Positions 1-5,780 of a stretch of DNA of 11,267 nucleotides are shown piece after piece (positions within the stretch are counted from its first letter, which is position 1; every line of letters starts with the position of its first letter). Under the pieces are notes generated by a model. The model ran no database searches. It was not told the DNA's origin and saw nothing but the letters and a program-made list of their open reading frames with translations. Location: positions 1-11,267 of the forward strand of contig CAZJKV010000069.1 in the NCBI GenBank assembly GCA_964546765.1. Direction: 5' to 3'. The position numbers and the translations under genes are program-made. This stretch comes from JAITWN01 sp964546765. Its GTDB lineage: Bacteria > Pseudomonadota > Gammaproteobacteria > SZUA-140.

Positions 1-949
1 CTGACGGGACGGTATTCGGCACCGTGCCGAAGTTGTCGTTCCACAGGTTGCTGTTCAGCGCGTACTCGTCGGTCCACACCGCCGGGAAGTTCACGAAGCC
101 CACACCCGTGTCGTCGATCTGGACGTTGGCGTTGACCCAGTTCGCGGACTCGGCGGTCGTGAAGTTCGCGATCCTCTGCATCTCGAAGACACGGCTGGTG
201 TTATCCGGCGCGTGCATCGGACCAAGGTGCCACAACAGGCCGGTGCCGAAGGTCGTACCGATGTGCTGGCCCTGTGCGTACGTGATGGTCGTTCCGTCGA
301 CCAGCTCGAGCGTGCCGCTGTCCGCGGTGTAGAAGCCGGACGTCTGGCGGATCGTGAACGGCGTGCCGCGGTTGCCGGTGATGTTGTCGACGATATAGTC
401 GATGCGCAGGCTGCCGCCGGACGCGGTATTGGTGCTGAACTGGGCGCCCATCTGCTGCTTCTCGAACGAGAAGTCGGCCCGGCCGAGACCGGTCAGCGTG
501 TTGGTCTGGTAGATGATCATCGCGGCTTCGTTGTTGCCGGAATCGAGCAGATTGCCGTCGGACAACTCGACCTGCATCAGGCCTTCACCACTCAGATCGA
601 CAAAGCTCAACGCAGCGACCGAGAACGTGCCGTTGCTCGACTCGACGAACGACTCGTTGCGGAAGTCCGCAGCGGCCGGCGCGCCGGAAAAGCCATCCGT
701 GACGTTGATGGTCTGGAAATAGCCCTGGCCATCGGGGTCATCGTCCGCGCGAACGCGGGCCTGCAGCATGCCCTGCTCGCTCAGCAGCACGACGCACTCC
801 GGTGGGTTGCAAACATTCTTCGTGATGACGCCGCCGGCGGCGGTCCAGTCGTTGTACCCGTGGCCGCTGGGCGGACCCGCGAGTACGGCGCCGGACATCA
901 TCAGCGCGGCCGAACCGAGCCCGATGCCGAACAGATGTAATCTCTTCAT
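1..949 (-). CDS. Secreted protein of unknown function, 3' end outside the window
   Basis: About 316 codons are open from an ATG at 949 down to the window edge, so the C-terminus is missing. The start is supported by an AGGAGAG ribosome binding site about 5 bases upstream of the ATG. The protein opens with a clear Sec signal peptide: Lys-Arg after Met, a hydrophobic stretch to about residue 23, and probable cleavage after Val-Leu-Ala. Behind it is a short Cys pair (CNPPEC, about residues 47-52), followed by an Asp-rich DDDPDG segment. The rest is rich in Asn, Thr, Gly and Ser, as in beta-rich exported proteins, with no transmembrane segment and no catalytic motif I recognise. The Cys pair and the DPDG...F...I.V pattern loosely echo the two secreted paralogues at 1374-3426, so a distant relationship is possible. 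It has its own promoter and a structured leader (see 1042-1158). The location outside the cytoplasm is well supported; the function is unknown. Confidence 0.85.
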   Translation of the reverse strand, partial: MKRLHLFGIGLGSAALMMSGAVLAGPPSGHGYNDWTAAGGVITKNVCNPPECVVLLSEQGMLQARVRADDDPDGQGYFQTINVTDGFSGAPAAADFRNESFVESSNGTFSVAALSFVDLSGEGLMQVELSDGNLLDSGNNEAAMIIYQTNTLTGLGRADFSFEKQQMGAQFSTNTASGGSLRIDYIVDNITGNRGTPFTIRQTSGFYTADSGTLELVDGTTITYAQGQHIGTTFGTGLLWHLGPMHAPDNTSRVFEMQRIANFTTAESANWVNANVQIDDTGVGFVNFPAVWTDEYALNSNLWNDNFGTVPNTVPS

Positions 950-977
950 AGTTTCTCTCCTGGATATTTGGTTAAGG

Positions 978-1005
978 ACGAATCCGCCCCGCAGGGCGCT
1001 TTCGT
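978..1005 (-). promoter_or_regulatory. Hairpin in the leader, just upstream of the ribosome binding site
   Basis: ACGAA (978-982) pairs with TTCGT (1001-1005), and CGCCC (985-989) pairs with GGGCG (994-998), leaving a 2x2 internal loop and a 4-base apical loop. It lies between the intrinsic terminator and the AGGAGAG ribosome binding site of the leftmost gene. It could insulate or modulate translation, or take part in an alternative fold of the leader. The base pairing is seen directly; a role is inference. Confidence 0.4.
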
Positions 1006-1041
1006 ACTTCCTGCCTTGAAGATCCTTTATCGAGCCCATGC

Positions 1042-1078
1042 AAAAAAGGCGCATCATGCGTCTTACGCAATGCGCCTT
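1042..1078 (-). terminator. Intrinsic terminator on the minus strand inside a 5' leader
   Basis: AAGGCGCAT (1046-1054) and ATGCGCCTT (1070-1078) form a 9-bp stem. It continues as TGCGT/ACGCA (1057-1061 and 1065-1069) across a 2-base bulge, with a 3-base loop. On the minus strand the stem runs straight into a U tract (A1047-1042 on the plus strand), as expected for a rho-independent terminator. It has no such tract on the other side, so it works only leftward. It lies downstream of the promoter at 1130-1158 and 93 bases before the ATG of the leftmost gene. It should therefore either end a short RNA or act as a conditional attenuator. It could also simply stop read-through from the gene ending at 1374. 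Confidence 0.75.
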
Positions 1079-1123
1079 CCATGGCCTTCGCTTCTGATTT
1101 TGATGGACCCCGCTTCCTTACTA
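1042..1123 (-). ncRNA. Candidate short RNA or attenuated leader of about 80 nt
   Basis: The sigma70-like promoter at 1130-1158 predicts a start near 1123, and the terminator ends near 1042, giving an RNA of roughly 80 nt. Its 5' part includes CCTT-AGT-AAGG, a small hairpin. AAGGCCAT (1123-1130) and ATGGCCTT (1081-1088) are 8-base complementary arms, but the first arm overlaps the -10 region and may be only partly transcribed. I do not recognise a known riboswitch class; the c-di-GMP-I core is not present. Whether this is an independent sRNA or the regulated leader of the downstream gene cannot be decided from sequence alone. Confidence 0.3.
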
Positions 1124-1129
1124 AGGCCA

Positions 1130-1158
1130 TTTATACGCCCCGACCAGACCAAAGTCAA
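1130..1158 (-). promoter_or_regulatory. Sigma70-like promoter for the leftmost gene
   Basis: On the minus strand TTGACT (1158-1153) is followed by a 17-base spacer and TATAAA (1135-1130). This is five of six matches at both boxes with ideal spacing, in a stretch richer in A and T than the genes around it. Initiation near 1123 would give a leader of about 174 nt before the ATG at 949. It is the best promoter in the window. Confidence 0.75.
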
Positions 1159-1310
1159 TACGCATATCTATTCAGCGAATATCATGTATCCGACTAATTT
1201 GTATGAACTTATTAGCCATGGTCACATGACGCAAGGCATGGCTGGAGATAGTACGAAAAATCAATGAATTGGATAGAAGATCGGTAGGGGGTCGGGCTGC
1301 CCAATTGCCG

Positions 1311-1360
1311 AGGGTCTGACCCCTTGGGGTCAGACCCTGTGCGTTAGGCCGGGGTCAGAG
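1311..1360. repeat. REP-like palindrome plus a half copy
   Basis: AGGGTCTGACCCC (1311-1323) and GGGGTCAGACCCT (1326-1338) are perfect 13-base inverted arms around a 2-base centre. A further arm, GGGGTCAGAG, sits at 1351-1360, 14 bases from the stop codon of the gene ending at 1374. The same GGGGTCAGA core forms the hairpin at 11038-11070. Palindromes of this kind occur as dispersed extragenic repeats in proteobacteria, often moved by RAYT (Y1-type) transposases; that assignment is from memory and no transposase gene is present here. It may also stabilise or end the upstream message, but there is no U tract after it. Confidence 0.7.
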
Positions 1361-1373
1361 CTCAACCCGTCGA

Positions 1374-2378
1374 TCAGGGCGCAGGGCCGCAGCCGCCTGC
1401 CTGGGGGCAGTTGGCCGGGAACGACCAGGGGTTATCGAGACGCTCGTCGAAGAAGCTGCCCCAGTCGGGGTTGTGATTCGCGCCGCCGTCGACGTACTGG
1501 TAGGTGCCGCCGCTGCCGCCGAAGGTCGCGTTCGCATCCGGCGTGTAGGTAAAGCGCCCGGCGGTCACTGTCGAATTCTGCGCATCGGTCGCGACATTAA
1601 ACAGCGCCGACGACGCGGGCACGTTCGGATCGAGATGTTCGATGGTGTTCGAGACCGCGGACGGCGTATCCATCGTGTCGTAGCGATTACCGGTCGAGTC
1701 CATCGAGAAGACCATGCGAATATCTGCGTTTTCGATCGTGTTCGTGATATTCGGCTTGTCGAGGAATCGGTCCTTGACGAAGTCGACCGTGAGTTCGCCG
1801 TCGGTCATGAGCTGGCGCATCTGTACCCGGTTCGGGTTGCCGCTGGTGTTGCCGGTAAATATCGCGTTCGGGCCAAGGGGATTGGTGCTGTTGCCCTGAT
1901 TGAATTCCGACTGATTGATATCGAAAGCGCCGCGGCTCGATGAGGAACCCAGAGGCAGCGGCCCACCCCCTATCGAATCCGGGAGATCGAAGGGATTGGA
2001 GGCGGGGTCGAGATCCTCCCCCTGGTCGAAGAGATTGCCGCTGCCGACCTGGATGAAGACTTCCTGCGCGAAGCCCTGGTCGGGGTCTCCGACGACCATG
2101 TGGTAGTACACGACACCGTCGAGTATTGCGCGTTCGTAAAGGAACGGCGTCTGGCCATTGACCCAGAAATCATCATCGACGATGCCTTGCGGGTCTTCAT
2201 GACGGACACGGCAATCGACCGGCGTCTGGCAGCCGAGGGTGTTGAAGGCCGCGGCCGGGCTCTGCTGGGACCAGTTCAATACGAATTCGGCACTGGCGCC
2301 GCTGCTGCACAATAGCAAGGCGCCGAAACCACCGGCGAGCATCGACCGATGCGATCGTGCGTCTCCGACGATGATCAT
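1374..2378 (-). CDS. Secreted protein of unknown function, paralogue A
   Basis: 334 residues. The reading frame stays open further upstream, but that part lies over the tail of the neighbouring gene and reads as low-complexity sequence. The ATG at 2378 puts a proper signal peptide at the N-terminus (Arg-rich n-region, then a Leu/Gly/Ala core, cleavage near SGASA|EF) and matches the start of paralogue B within two residues; a weak AAGAGA lies just upstream. The mature protein has Cys in LGCQTPVDC near its start and Cys in NCPQAGGCGP at its very end, so two disulfides are possible. Between them it is rich in Asn, Asp, Gly and Thr with strong blocks such as VNGQTPFLYERA, GFAQEVFIQVG, NTSGNPNRVQMRQLMTDG and FSMDSTGNRYDT. 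No enzyme motif, membrane anchor, LPXTG or PEP-CTERM tail is visible. About two thirds of residues match paralogue B by eye, and the C-terminal 40 or so are identical. Probably cotranscribed after paralogue B (55-base gap). Confidence 0.88.
   Translation of the reverse strand: MIIVGDARSHRSMLAGGFGALLLCSSGASAEFVLNWSQQSPAAAFNTLGCQTPVDCRVRHEDPQGIVDDDFWVNGQTPFLYERAILDGVVYYHMVVGDPDQGFAQEVFIQVGSGNLFDQGEDLDPASNPFDLPDSIGGGPLPLGSSSSRGAFDINQSEFNQGNSTNPLGPNAIFTGNTSGNPNRVQMRQLMTDGELTVDFVKDRFLDKPNITNTIENADIRMVFSMDSTGNRYDTMDTPSAVSNTIEHLDPNVPASSALFNVATDAQNSTVTAGRFTYTPDANATFGGSGGTYQYVDGGANHNPDWGSFFDERLDNPWSFPANCPQAGGCGPAP
1408..1475 (-). repeat. Copy 1 of a 68-base identical block within the secreted paralogues
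   Basis: Bases 1408-1475 are identical to 2468-2535 at an exact offset of 1060 bases, including wobble positions. Identity continues with only scattered changes on both sides. It covers the codons for the shared tail around NPDWGSFFDERLDNPWSFPA. Confidence 0.9.
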
Positions 2379-2433
2379 TTTCTCTTGAATCAGACCCGGG
2401 AATGACGAATAGCGGGCCACTGTTTCGGGGATA

Positions 2434-3426
2434 TCAGGGCGCGGGGCCGCAGCCGCCCGCCTGGGGACAGTTGGCCGGGAACGACCAGGGGTTATCGAGA
2501 CGCTCGTCGAAGAAGCTGCCCCAGTCGGGGTTGTGGTTCGCGCCGCCGTCGACATACTCGTAGGTGCCGCCGGCAAAGCCGAACGTGGCGCTGGCGCCCG
2601 GGGTGTAGGTATAGCGCCCGGCGTTCACCGTCGAGACCTCCGAGTCGGTCGCCGTATCGAAGATCGCCGATGTGGCGGGCACATCGGGGTCGAGGTGTTC
2701 GACGCGGTTCGAGACGACGGACGGCGTATTCGAGGTGTCGTAACGGTTCCCGGTCGAGTCCATCGAGAAGATCATGCGGACCGCGTCGTTCTCGATCGCG
2801 TTCGTGATGCTCGGCTTATCGAGAAAGACGTTCTTGACGAAGTCGACGGTGAGGTCGCCGTCGGTCATCAGCTGGCGCATCTGCACCCGGTTCGGGTTGC
2901 CGCTGGTGTTGCCCGAAAACACCGGATCGGGACTGAAGGGATTGGTGCTGTTGCCGGTATCGAAATCGAGCTGAGTGCTCGGGTTGCCGAGGCTCGAAGA
3001 GGAGGCGGTCGGCAGGGTGCCGCCGTCGGATAACATATCGGCATCGCCGAGCTGCTGGGCCTGGAAGAAGGTGTTTCCGGTGCCGACCTGTATGAATACC
3101 TCCTGCGCGAAGCCGTCATCGGGGTTGCCGACGATCATGTGATAGTACTCGACGCCGTTCAGCGTCGCGCGCTCATACAGGAAAGGCGTCTGGCCGTTCA
3201 CCTGGACCATATCACCGGCGCCCGAAAAATCACTGTGTACCACGCTGCATTCGACCGGCGTGCTGCAACCGAGCGTGTTGATGAACGCAGGACTGTCCGG
3301 ATTGGGCTGCGACCAGTTCAGCACGAACTCCGCGCGCGCGCCGAAACTGCAGATCAGCAGCGCGCCGAACCCGACGGCGAGCGCGAGTGTGGATCTTCCG
3401 CTGGTGTGGGCAATCGTCGATGACAT
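2434..3426 (-). CDS. Secreted protein of unknown function, paralogue B
   Basis: 330 residues from an ATG at 3426, with a GGGGA-like ribosome binding site about 6 bases upstream. The first 32 residues form a signal peptide with His/Arg in the n-region, a hydrophobic LALAVGFGALLIC core and cleavage near FGARA|EF. The mature part begins EFVLNWSQ, as in paralogue A, then carries LGCSTPVEC. The blocks follow in the same order as in paralogue A, ending in NCPQAGGCGPAP. The four conserved Cys suggest two disulfides after export. The variable stretch lies at about residues 105-150, just before GNTSGNPNRVQ, and is Ser/Gln/Gly-rich like a loop. No known family recognised. It is the first gene of the minus-strand pair and faces the enzyme operon at 3666 across a 239-base intergenic region. 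Export is well supported; a structural or surface-displayed role is only inferred from the duplication and the lack of catalytic motifs. Confidence 0.88.
   Translation of the reverse strand: MSSTIAHTSGRSTLALAVGFGALLICSFGARAEFVLNWSQPNPDSPAFINTLGCSTPVECSVVHSDFSGAGDMVQVNGQTPFLYERATLNGVEYYHMIVGNPDDGFAQEVFIQVGTGNTFFQAQQLGDADMLSDGGTLPTASSSSLGNPSTQLDFDTGNSTNPFSPDPVFSGNTSGNPNRVQMRQLMTDGDLTVDFVKNVFLDKPSITNAIENDAVRMIFSMDSTGNRYDTSNTPSVVSNRVEHLDPDVPATSAIFDTATDSEVSTVNAGRYTYTPGASATFGFAGGTYEYVDGGANHNPDWGSFFDERLDNPWSFPANCPQAGGCGPAP
2468..2535 (-). repeat. Copy 2 of the 68-base identical block
   Basis: Identical to 1408-1475. It lies at the 3' end of paralogue B, so the two copies are direct repeats 1060 bases apart and could recombine to delete one paralogue. 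Confidence 0.9.
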
Positions 3427-3518
3427 CTCACGTCCCCGTTCCCGGTCGCATCATCCAGAATCGGACGCGGGCCTGATTAGGATGCGGGCCATGGTCCGAA
3501 CCCGCACTATGACTCCAG

Positions 3519-3547
3519 ATTATACTGCAATGAAATGGCCAATGATA
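3519..3547 (-). promoter_or_regulatory. Candidate promoter for paralogue B
   Basis: On the minus strand a perfect -10 box TATAAT occupies 3524-3519. At a 17-base spacing the -35 position reads TATCAT (3547-3542), a poor match, so an activator may be needed. Initiation near 3512 would give a leader of about 86 nt. The same bases read on the plus strand give TATACT (3521-3526), a possible -10 box for the divergent operon at 3666, also without a good -35. Apart from this I see no clear site in 3427-3665. Confidence 0.35.
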
Positions 3548-3665
3548 GCCGCGGTCGGAAGGCCTTAAGGACATGAAGTAACTCGCTTTATCGGGGTTTC
3601 GAGGATCGGGGCGCCGGACCGCGGCTGGCCTTTGTCCAGACGTTGCAGTATATCTGGACGCAGCC

Positions 3666-5750
3666 ATGCCGCCGCTCATCGATAAGGCCCTGCAAGGCGC
3701 CCTCGGCAAACTTCGCGCGGGAAAGCTCGCCGAGGCAGAATCTGATTGTCTCGCGATCCTGCGCGACCACCCCGGACATGTCGACACCTTGTTCCTGCTC
3801 GGGCAGGTCACCGCCCGGGGCGGCCGGCTCGAGTCGTCCGCCGATTATCTTCGACTGGCGCTCGCCGCCGCACCGCGCAACCCGTCCATACTCGTCGGCC
3901 TGGCGGAATCGCTGCGCCTGCTCGGACGGATGGCGGAGGCCTTACCGCTGCTCCACCAGGCGGTCGACATCTCCCCGGCGTCGGCACGCGCCTGGTATAC
4001 GCTGGCCGCGAACCTGACCGATATGGGCAGGCCGGACGAGGCCCTTGCCGCGTGCAGGACCGGACTGAAACACAACCCGGACGAACCGAATCTCAACGGC
4101 CTCGCGGCGGAATCGCTGATCCGGATGAATCAACCAGCAAAGGCCACCGGGTATCTCTACAAGGCGCTCGGAAAGGCGCCGGACTTCGACTTGCACTGGG
4201 AAAGACTGGGCATGCTGCTTCGAACGGGTCACCTCGAGTGCGCGACGGCGCGCCCCTGGCTGCTGAAGGCGCTGGCCCACCCGGTCATCCGTCCCGGTGA
4301 CATCGCGGGCTCGGTCGCGGCGAGCCTGTGCGAGGATCCGCTCATCGCGGAACTCCTGAGCGCTGTGGAAAAGCAATCATTGCCGCGTGAGGCATTGCTG
4401 GCAGGACCCCTCGCGCAGCTTGGATCAGATCCGTTGTTGCTGGCCTTGATGAAGTCGGCCGTGATACCGCGCGCGGGTTTCGAGCGCCTGTTCACCGGAT
4501 TGCGGCGCGCGTTGCTGCTAGACCTCGGCGCATACCCGGTGCTACCGGACGCGCTGCCGTTCTGCGCCTCGCTCGCGATTCAGTCGTACCTGACGGATTA
4601 TGCCTGGGATGTGACCGGAGCAGAGATATCGGCCGTGGACCGGCTCGCGGCGCGCCTGGAAGAACGCCTGCGCGATCCGGCGACAGACGATGCCCTGCTG
4701 TTGTGGATCGCGATCGTCGGCGCCTACCGTCCGCTGCATGGCCTGAACGACGCCACGGAGATCACGCAGCGTGTGCTGCCGGCGACATTATCTGACCTGG
4801 TTCGTATTCAAATCGGCGAACCGCTCGAAGAACGCGCGCTGCGGGCGCAGATCCGCCGCCTGACGCCGGTGACGGACCCGGTGTCGCAGCAGGTGCACAG
4901 GCAATACGAGGAAAACCCGTATCCGCGCTGGATCAGGGCGGATCGCGCGGTCAGCCGGACTTCGCTATACGGCCTCTCGCGAGTCCTGGGCGGAACGGCG
5001 CCGCCAGATCCATCGTTTGCGCGACCCGAGGTGCTCATCGCGGGCTGCGGCACCGGCGAACAATCGGTCCATGCGGCATCGTTCTACCAGGACGCGAGGA
5101 TCCTCGCGATCGACCTCAGCCTCGCCAGCCTCGCCTATGCGATTCGAAAGACGCGGGAACTCGGCATCGATACTATCGAATACTGCCAGGGCGACATCCT
5201 GGAGTTGCAAGGGCTCGGGCAGCGCTTCCATGTCATCGAATGCGTCGGGGTGCTTCACCACCTCGCCGATCCGGTCGAGGGGTGGCGAATCCTGCGCGAT
5301 CTGTTGCGCCCAGGCGGCATGATGCAGATCGCGCTCTACAGCGAACAGGGCCGGCGCGCGATCGTGCAGGCGCGGGAGCACATCGCCCGGAGCGGCTACA
5401 CAGCGACGGCCCCCGACATTCGCCGGTGCCGGCGCGAGATCCTGGACCTGCCGGACGACCATCCGCTCGCGAAGCTGCGGCGCATGCGGGACCTGTACAA
5501 TCTCAGCGAATGCCGCGATCTGCTGTTTCATGTACAGGAGCATCGTTTCACGCTGCCCCGGATCGGCGAGGCGCTCAACCGGCTGGGTCTGCGCTTCCTC
5601 GGGTTCATCGACCCGATCCCTGCCGAGGCCTACCGCGGACGCTTCCCGGAGGACACGCGCATGCAGTCGCTCGAGCACTGGCATGAATTCGAGACCGCGC
5701 ATCCGGACACCTTCGCCGGCATGTACCAGTTCTGGGTTCAAAGGCGATAG
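3666..5750 (+). CDS. TPR protein with C-terminal SAM-dependent methyltransferase domain, copy 1
   Basis: 694 residues, no signal peptide, so cytoplasmic. Residues about 5-180 are tetratricopeptide repeats, visible as repeating patterns such as GKLAEAESDCLAIL, GRMAEALPLLHQAV and GRPDEALAACRTGL. A helical middle part (about 190-410) follows, with no recognised motif. QYEENPYPRW (413-422) leads into a class I methyltransferase fold: motif I VLIAGCGTG (456-464), the acidic motif AIDLS at the next strand, GDILEL, then ECVGVLHHL and LLRPGGMM. All SAM-binding features are intact. The distal part (NLSECRDLLFHVQEHRFTLP) is strongly shared with the next gene. TPR-methyltransferase fusions occur in proteobacterial glycan and surface-modification loci; the substrate is unknown. 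The TPRs probably bind a protein partner or acceptor. ATG 3666 is the first start in frame that keeps the first TPR; its ribosome binding site is weak. First gene of the operon. Confidence 0.9.
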   Translation: MPPLIDKALQGALGKLRAGKLAEAESDCLAILRDHPGHVDTLFLLGQVTARGGRLESSADYLRLALAAAPRNPSILVGLAESLRLLGRMAEALPLLHQAVDISPASARAWYTLAANLTDMGRPDEALAACRTGLKHNPDEPNLNGLAAESLIRMNQPAKATGYLYKALGKAPDFDLHWERLGMLLRTGHLECATARPWLLKALAHPVIRPGDIAGSVAASLCEDPLIAELLSAVEKQSLPREALLAGPLAQLGSDPLLLALMKSAVIPRAGFERLFTGLRRALLLDLGAYPVLPDALPFCASLAIQSYLTDYAWDVTGAEISAVDRLAARLEERLRDPATDDALLLWIAIVGAYRPLHGLNDATEITQRVLPATLSDLVRIQIGEPLEERALRAQIRRLTPVTDPVSQQVHRQYEENPYPRWIRADRAVSRTSLYGLSRVLGGTAPPDPSFARPEVLIAGCGTGEQSVHAASFYQDARILAIDLSLASLAYAIRKTRELGIDTIEYCQGDILELQGLGQRFHVIECVGVLHHLADPVEGWRILRDLLRPGGMMQIALYSEQGRRAIVQAREHIARSGYTATAPDIRRCRREILDLPDDHPLAKLRRMRDLYNLSECRDLLFHVQEHRFTLPRIGEALNRLGLRFLGFIDPIPAEAYRGRFPEDTRMQSLEHWHEFETAHPDTFAGMYQFWVQRR

Positions 5751-5780
5751 TGCGATATCATTCCGGTCTTTTCCACGCCG

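Larger units (their letters stand above)
950..1373. other. Intergenic region with the leader of the leftmost gene
   Basis: No credible gene is seen in these 424 bases. Reading on the minus strand from right to left it holds: a half copy and a full copy of a GGGGTCAGA palindrome (1360-1311), a relatively AT-rich stretch (about 1270-1160) with short inverted repeats, a sigma70 promoter (1158-1130), an intrinsic terminator (1078-1042), a second hairpin (1005-978) and the ribosome binding site at about 960-955. The AT-rich stretch contains AGCCATG/CATGGCT (1214-1220 and 1237-1243) and CTAAT/ATTAG (1194-1198 and 1211-1215). These sit upstream of the -35 box, where an activator could bind, but they are short and may be chance. 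Confidence 0.6.

Noticed and set aside
212..940. Open frame of 242 codons on the plus strand
   Set aside because: It lies opposite the leftmost secreted-protein gene, which has a signal peptide, a strong ribosome binding site and its own promoter. The plus-strand reading is Arg/Ala/Val-rich with no signal or motif, as expected for an antisense frame in GC-rich DNA.
968..1267. Open frame of 99 codons on the plus strand in the intergenic gap
   Set aside because: No ribosome binding site or recognisable motif, and it runs antisense through the promoter, terminator and hairpin of the minus-strand leader. The regulatory reading explains the sequence better.
2379..2576. Upstream extension of paralogue A to an ATG at 2576
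   Set aside because: It would place 66 low-complexity residues before the signal peptide and overlap the coding tail of paralogue B. The start at 2378 matches the paralogue's N-terminus.
1374..3426. PEP-CTERM, LPXTG or lipoprotein anchoring of the secreted paralogues
   Set aside because: The C-termini have no hydrophobic helix or basic tail, and no lipobox Cys lies at the cleavage site. The Cys within the signal core is followed by further small residues and the usual A-x-A cleavage site.
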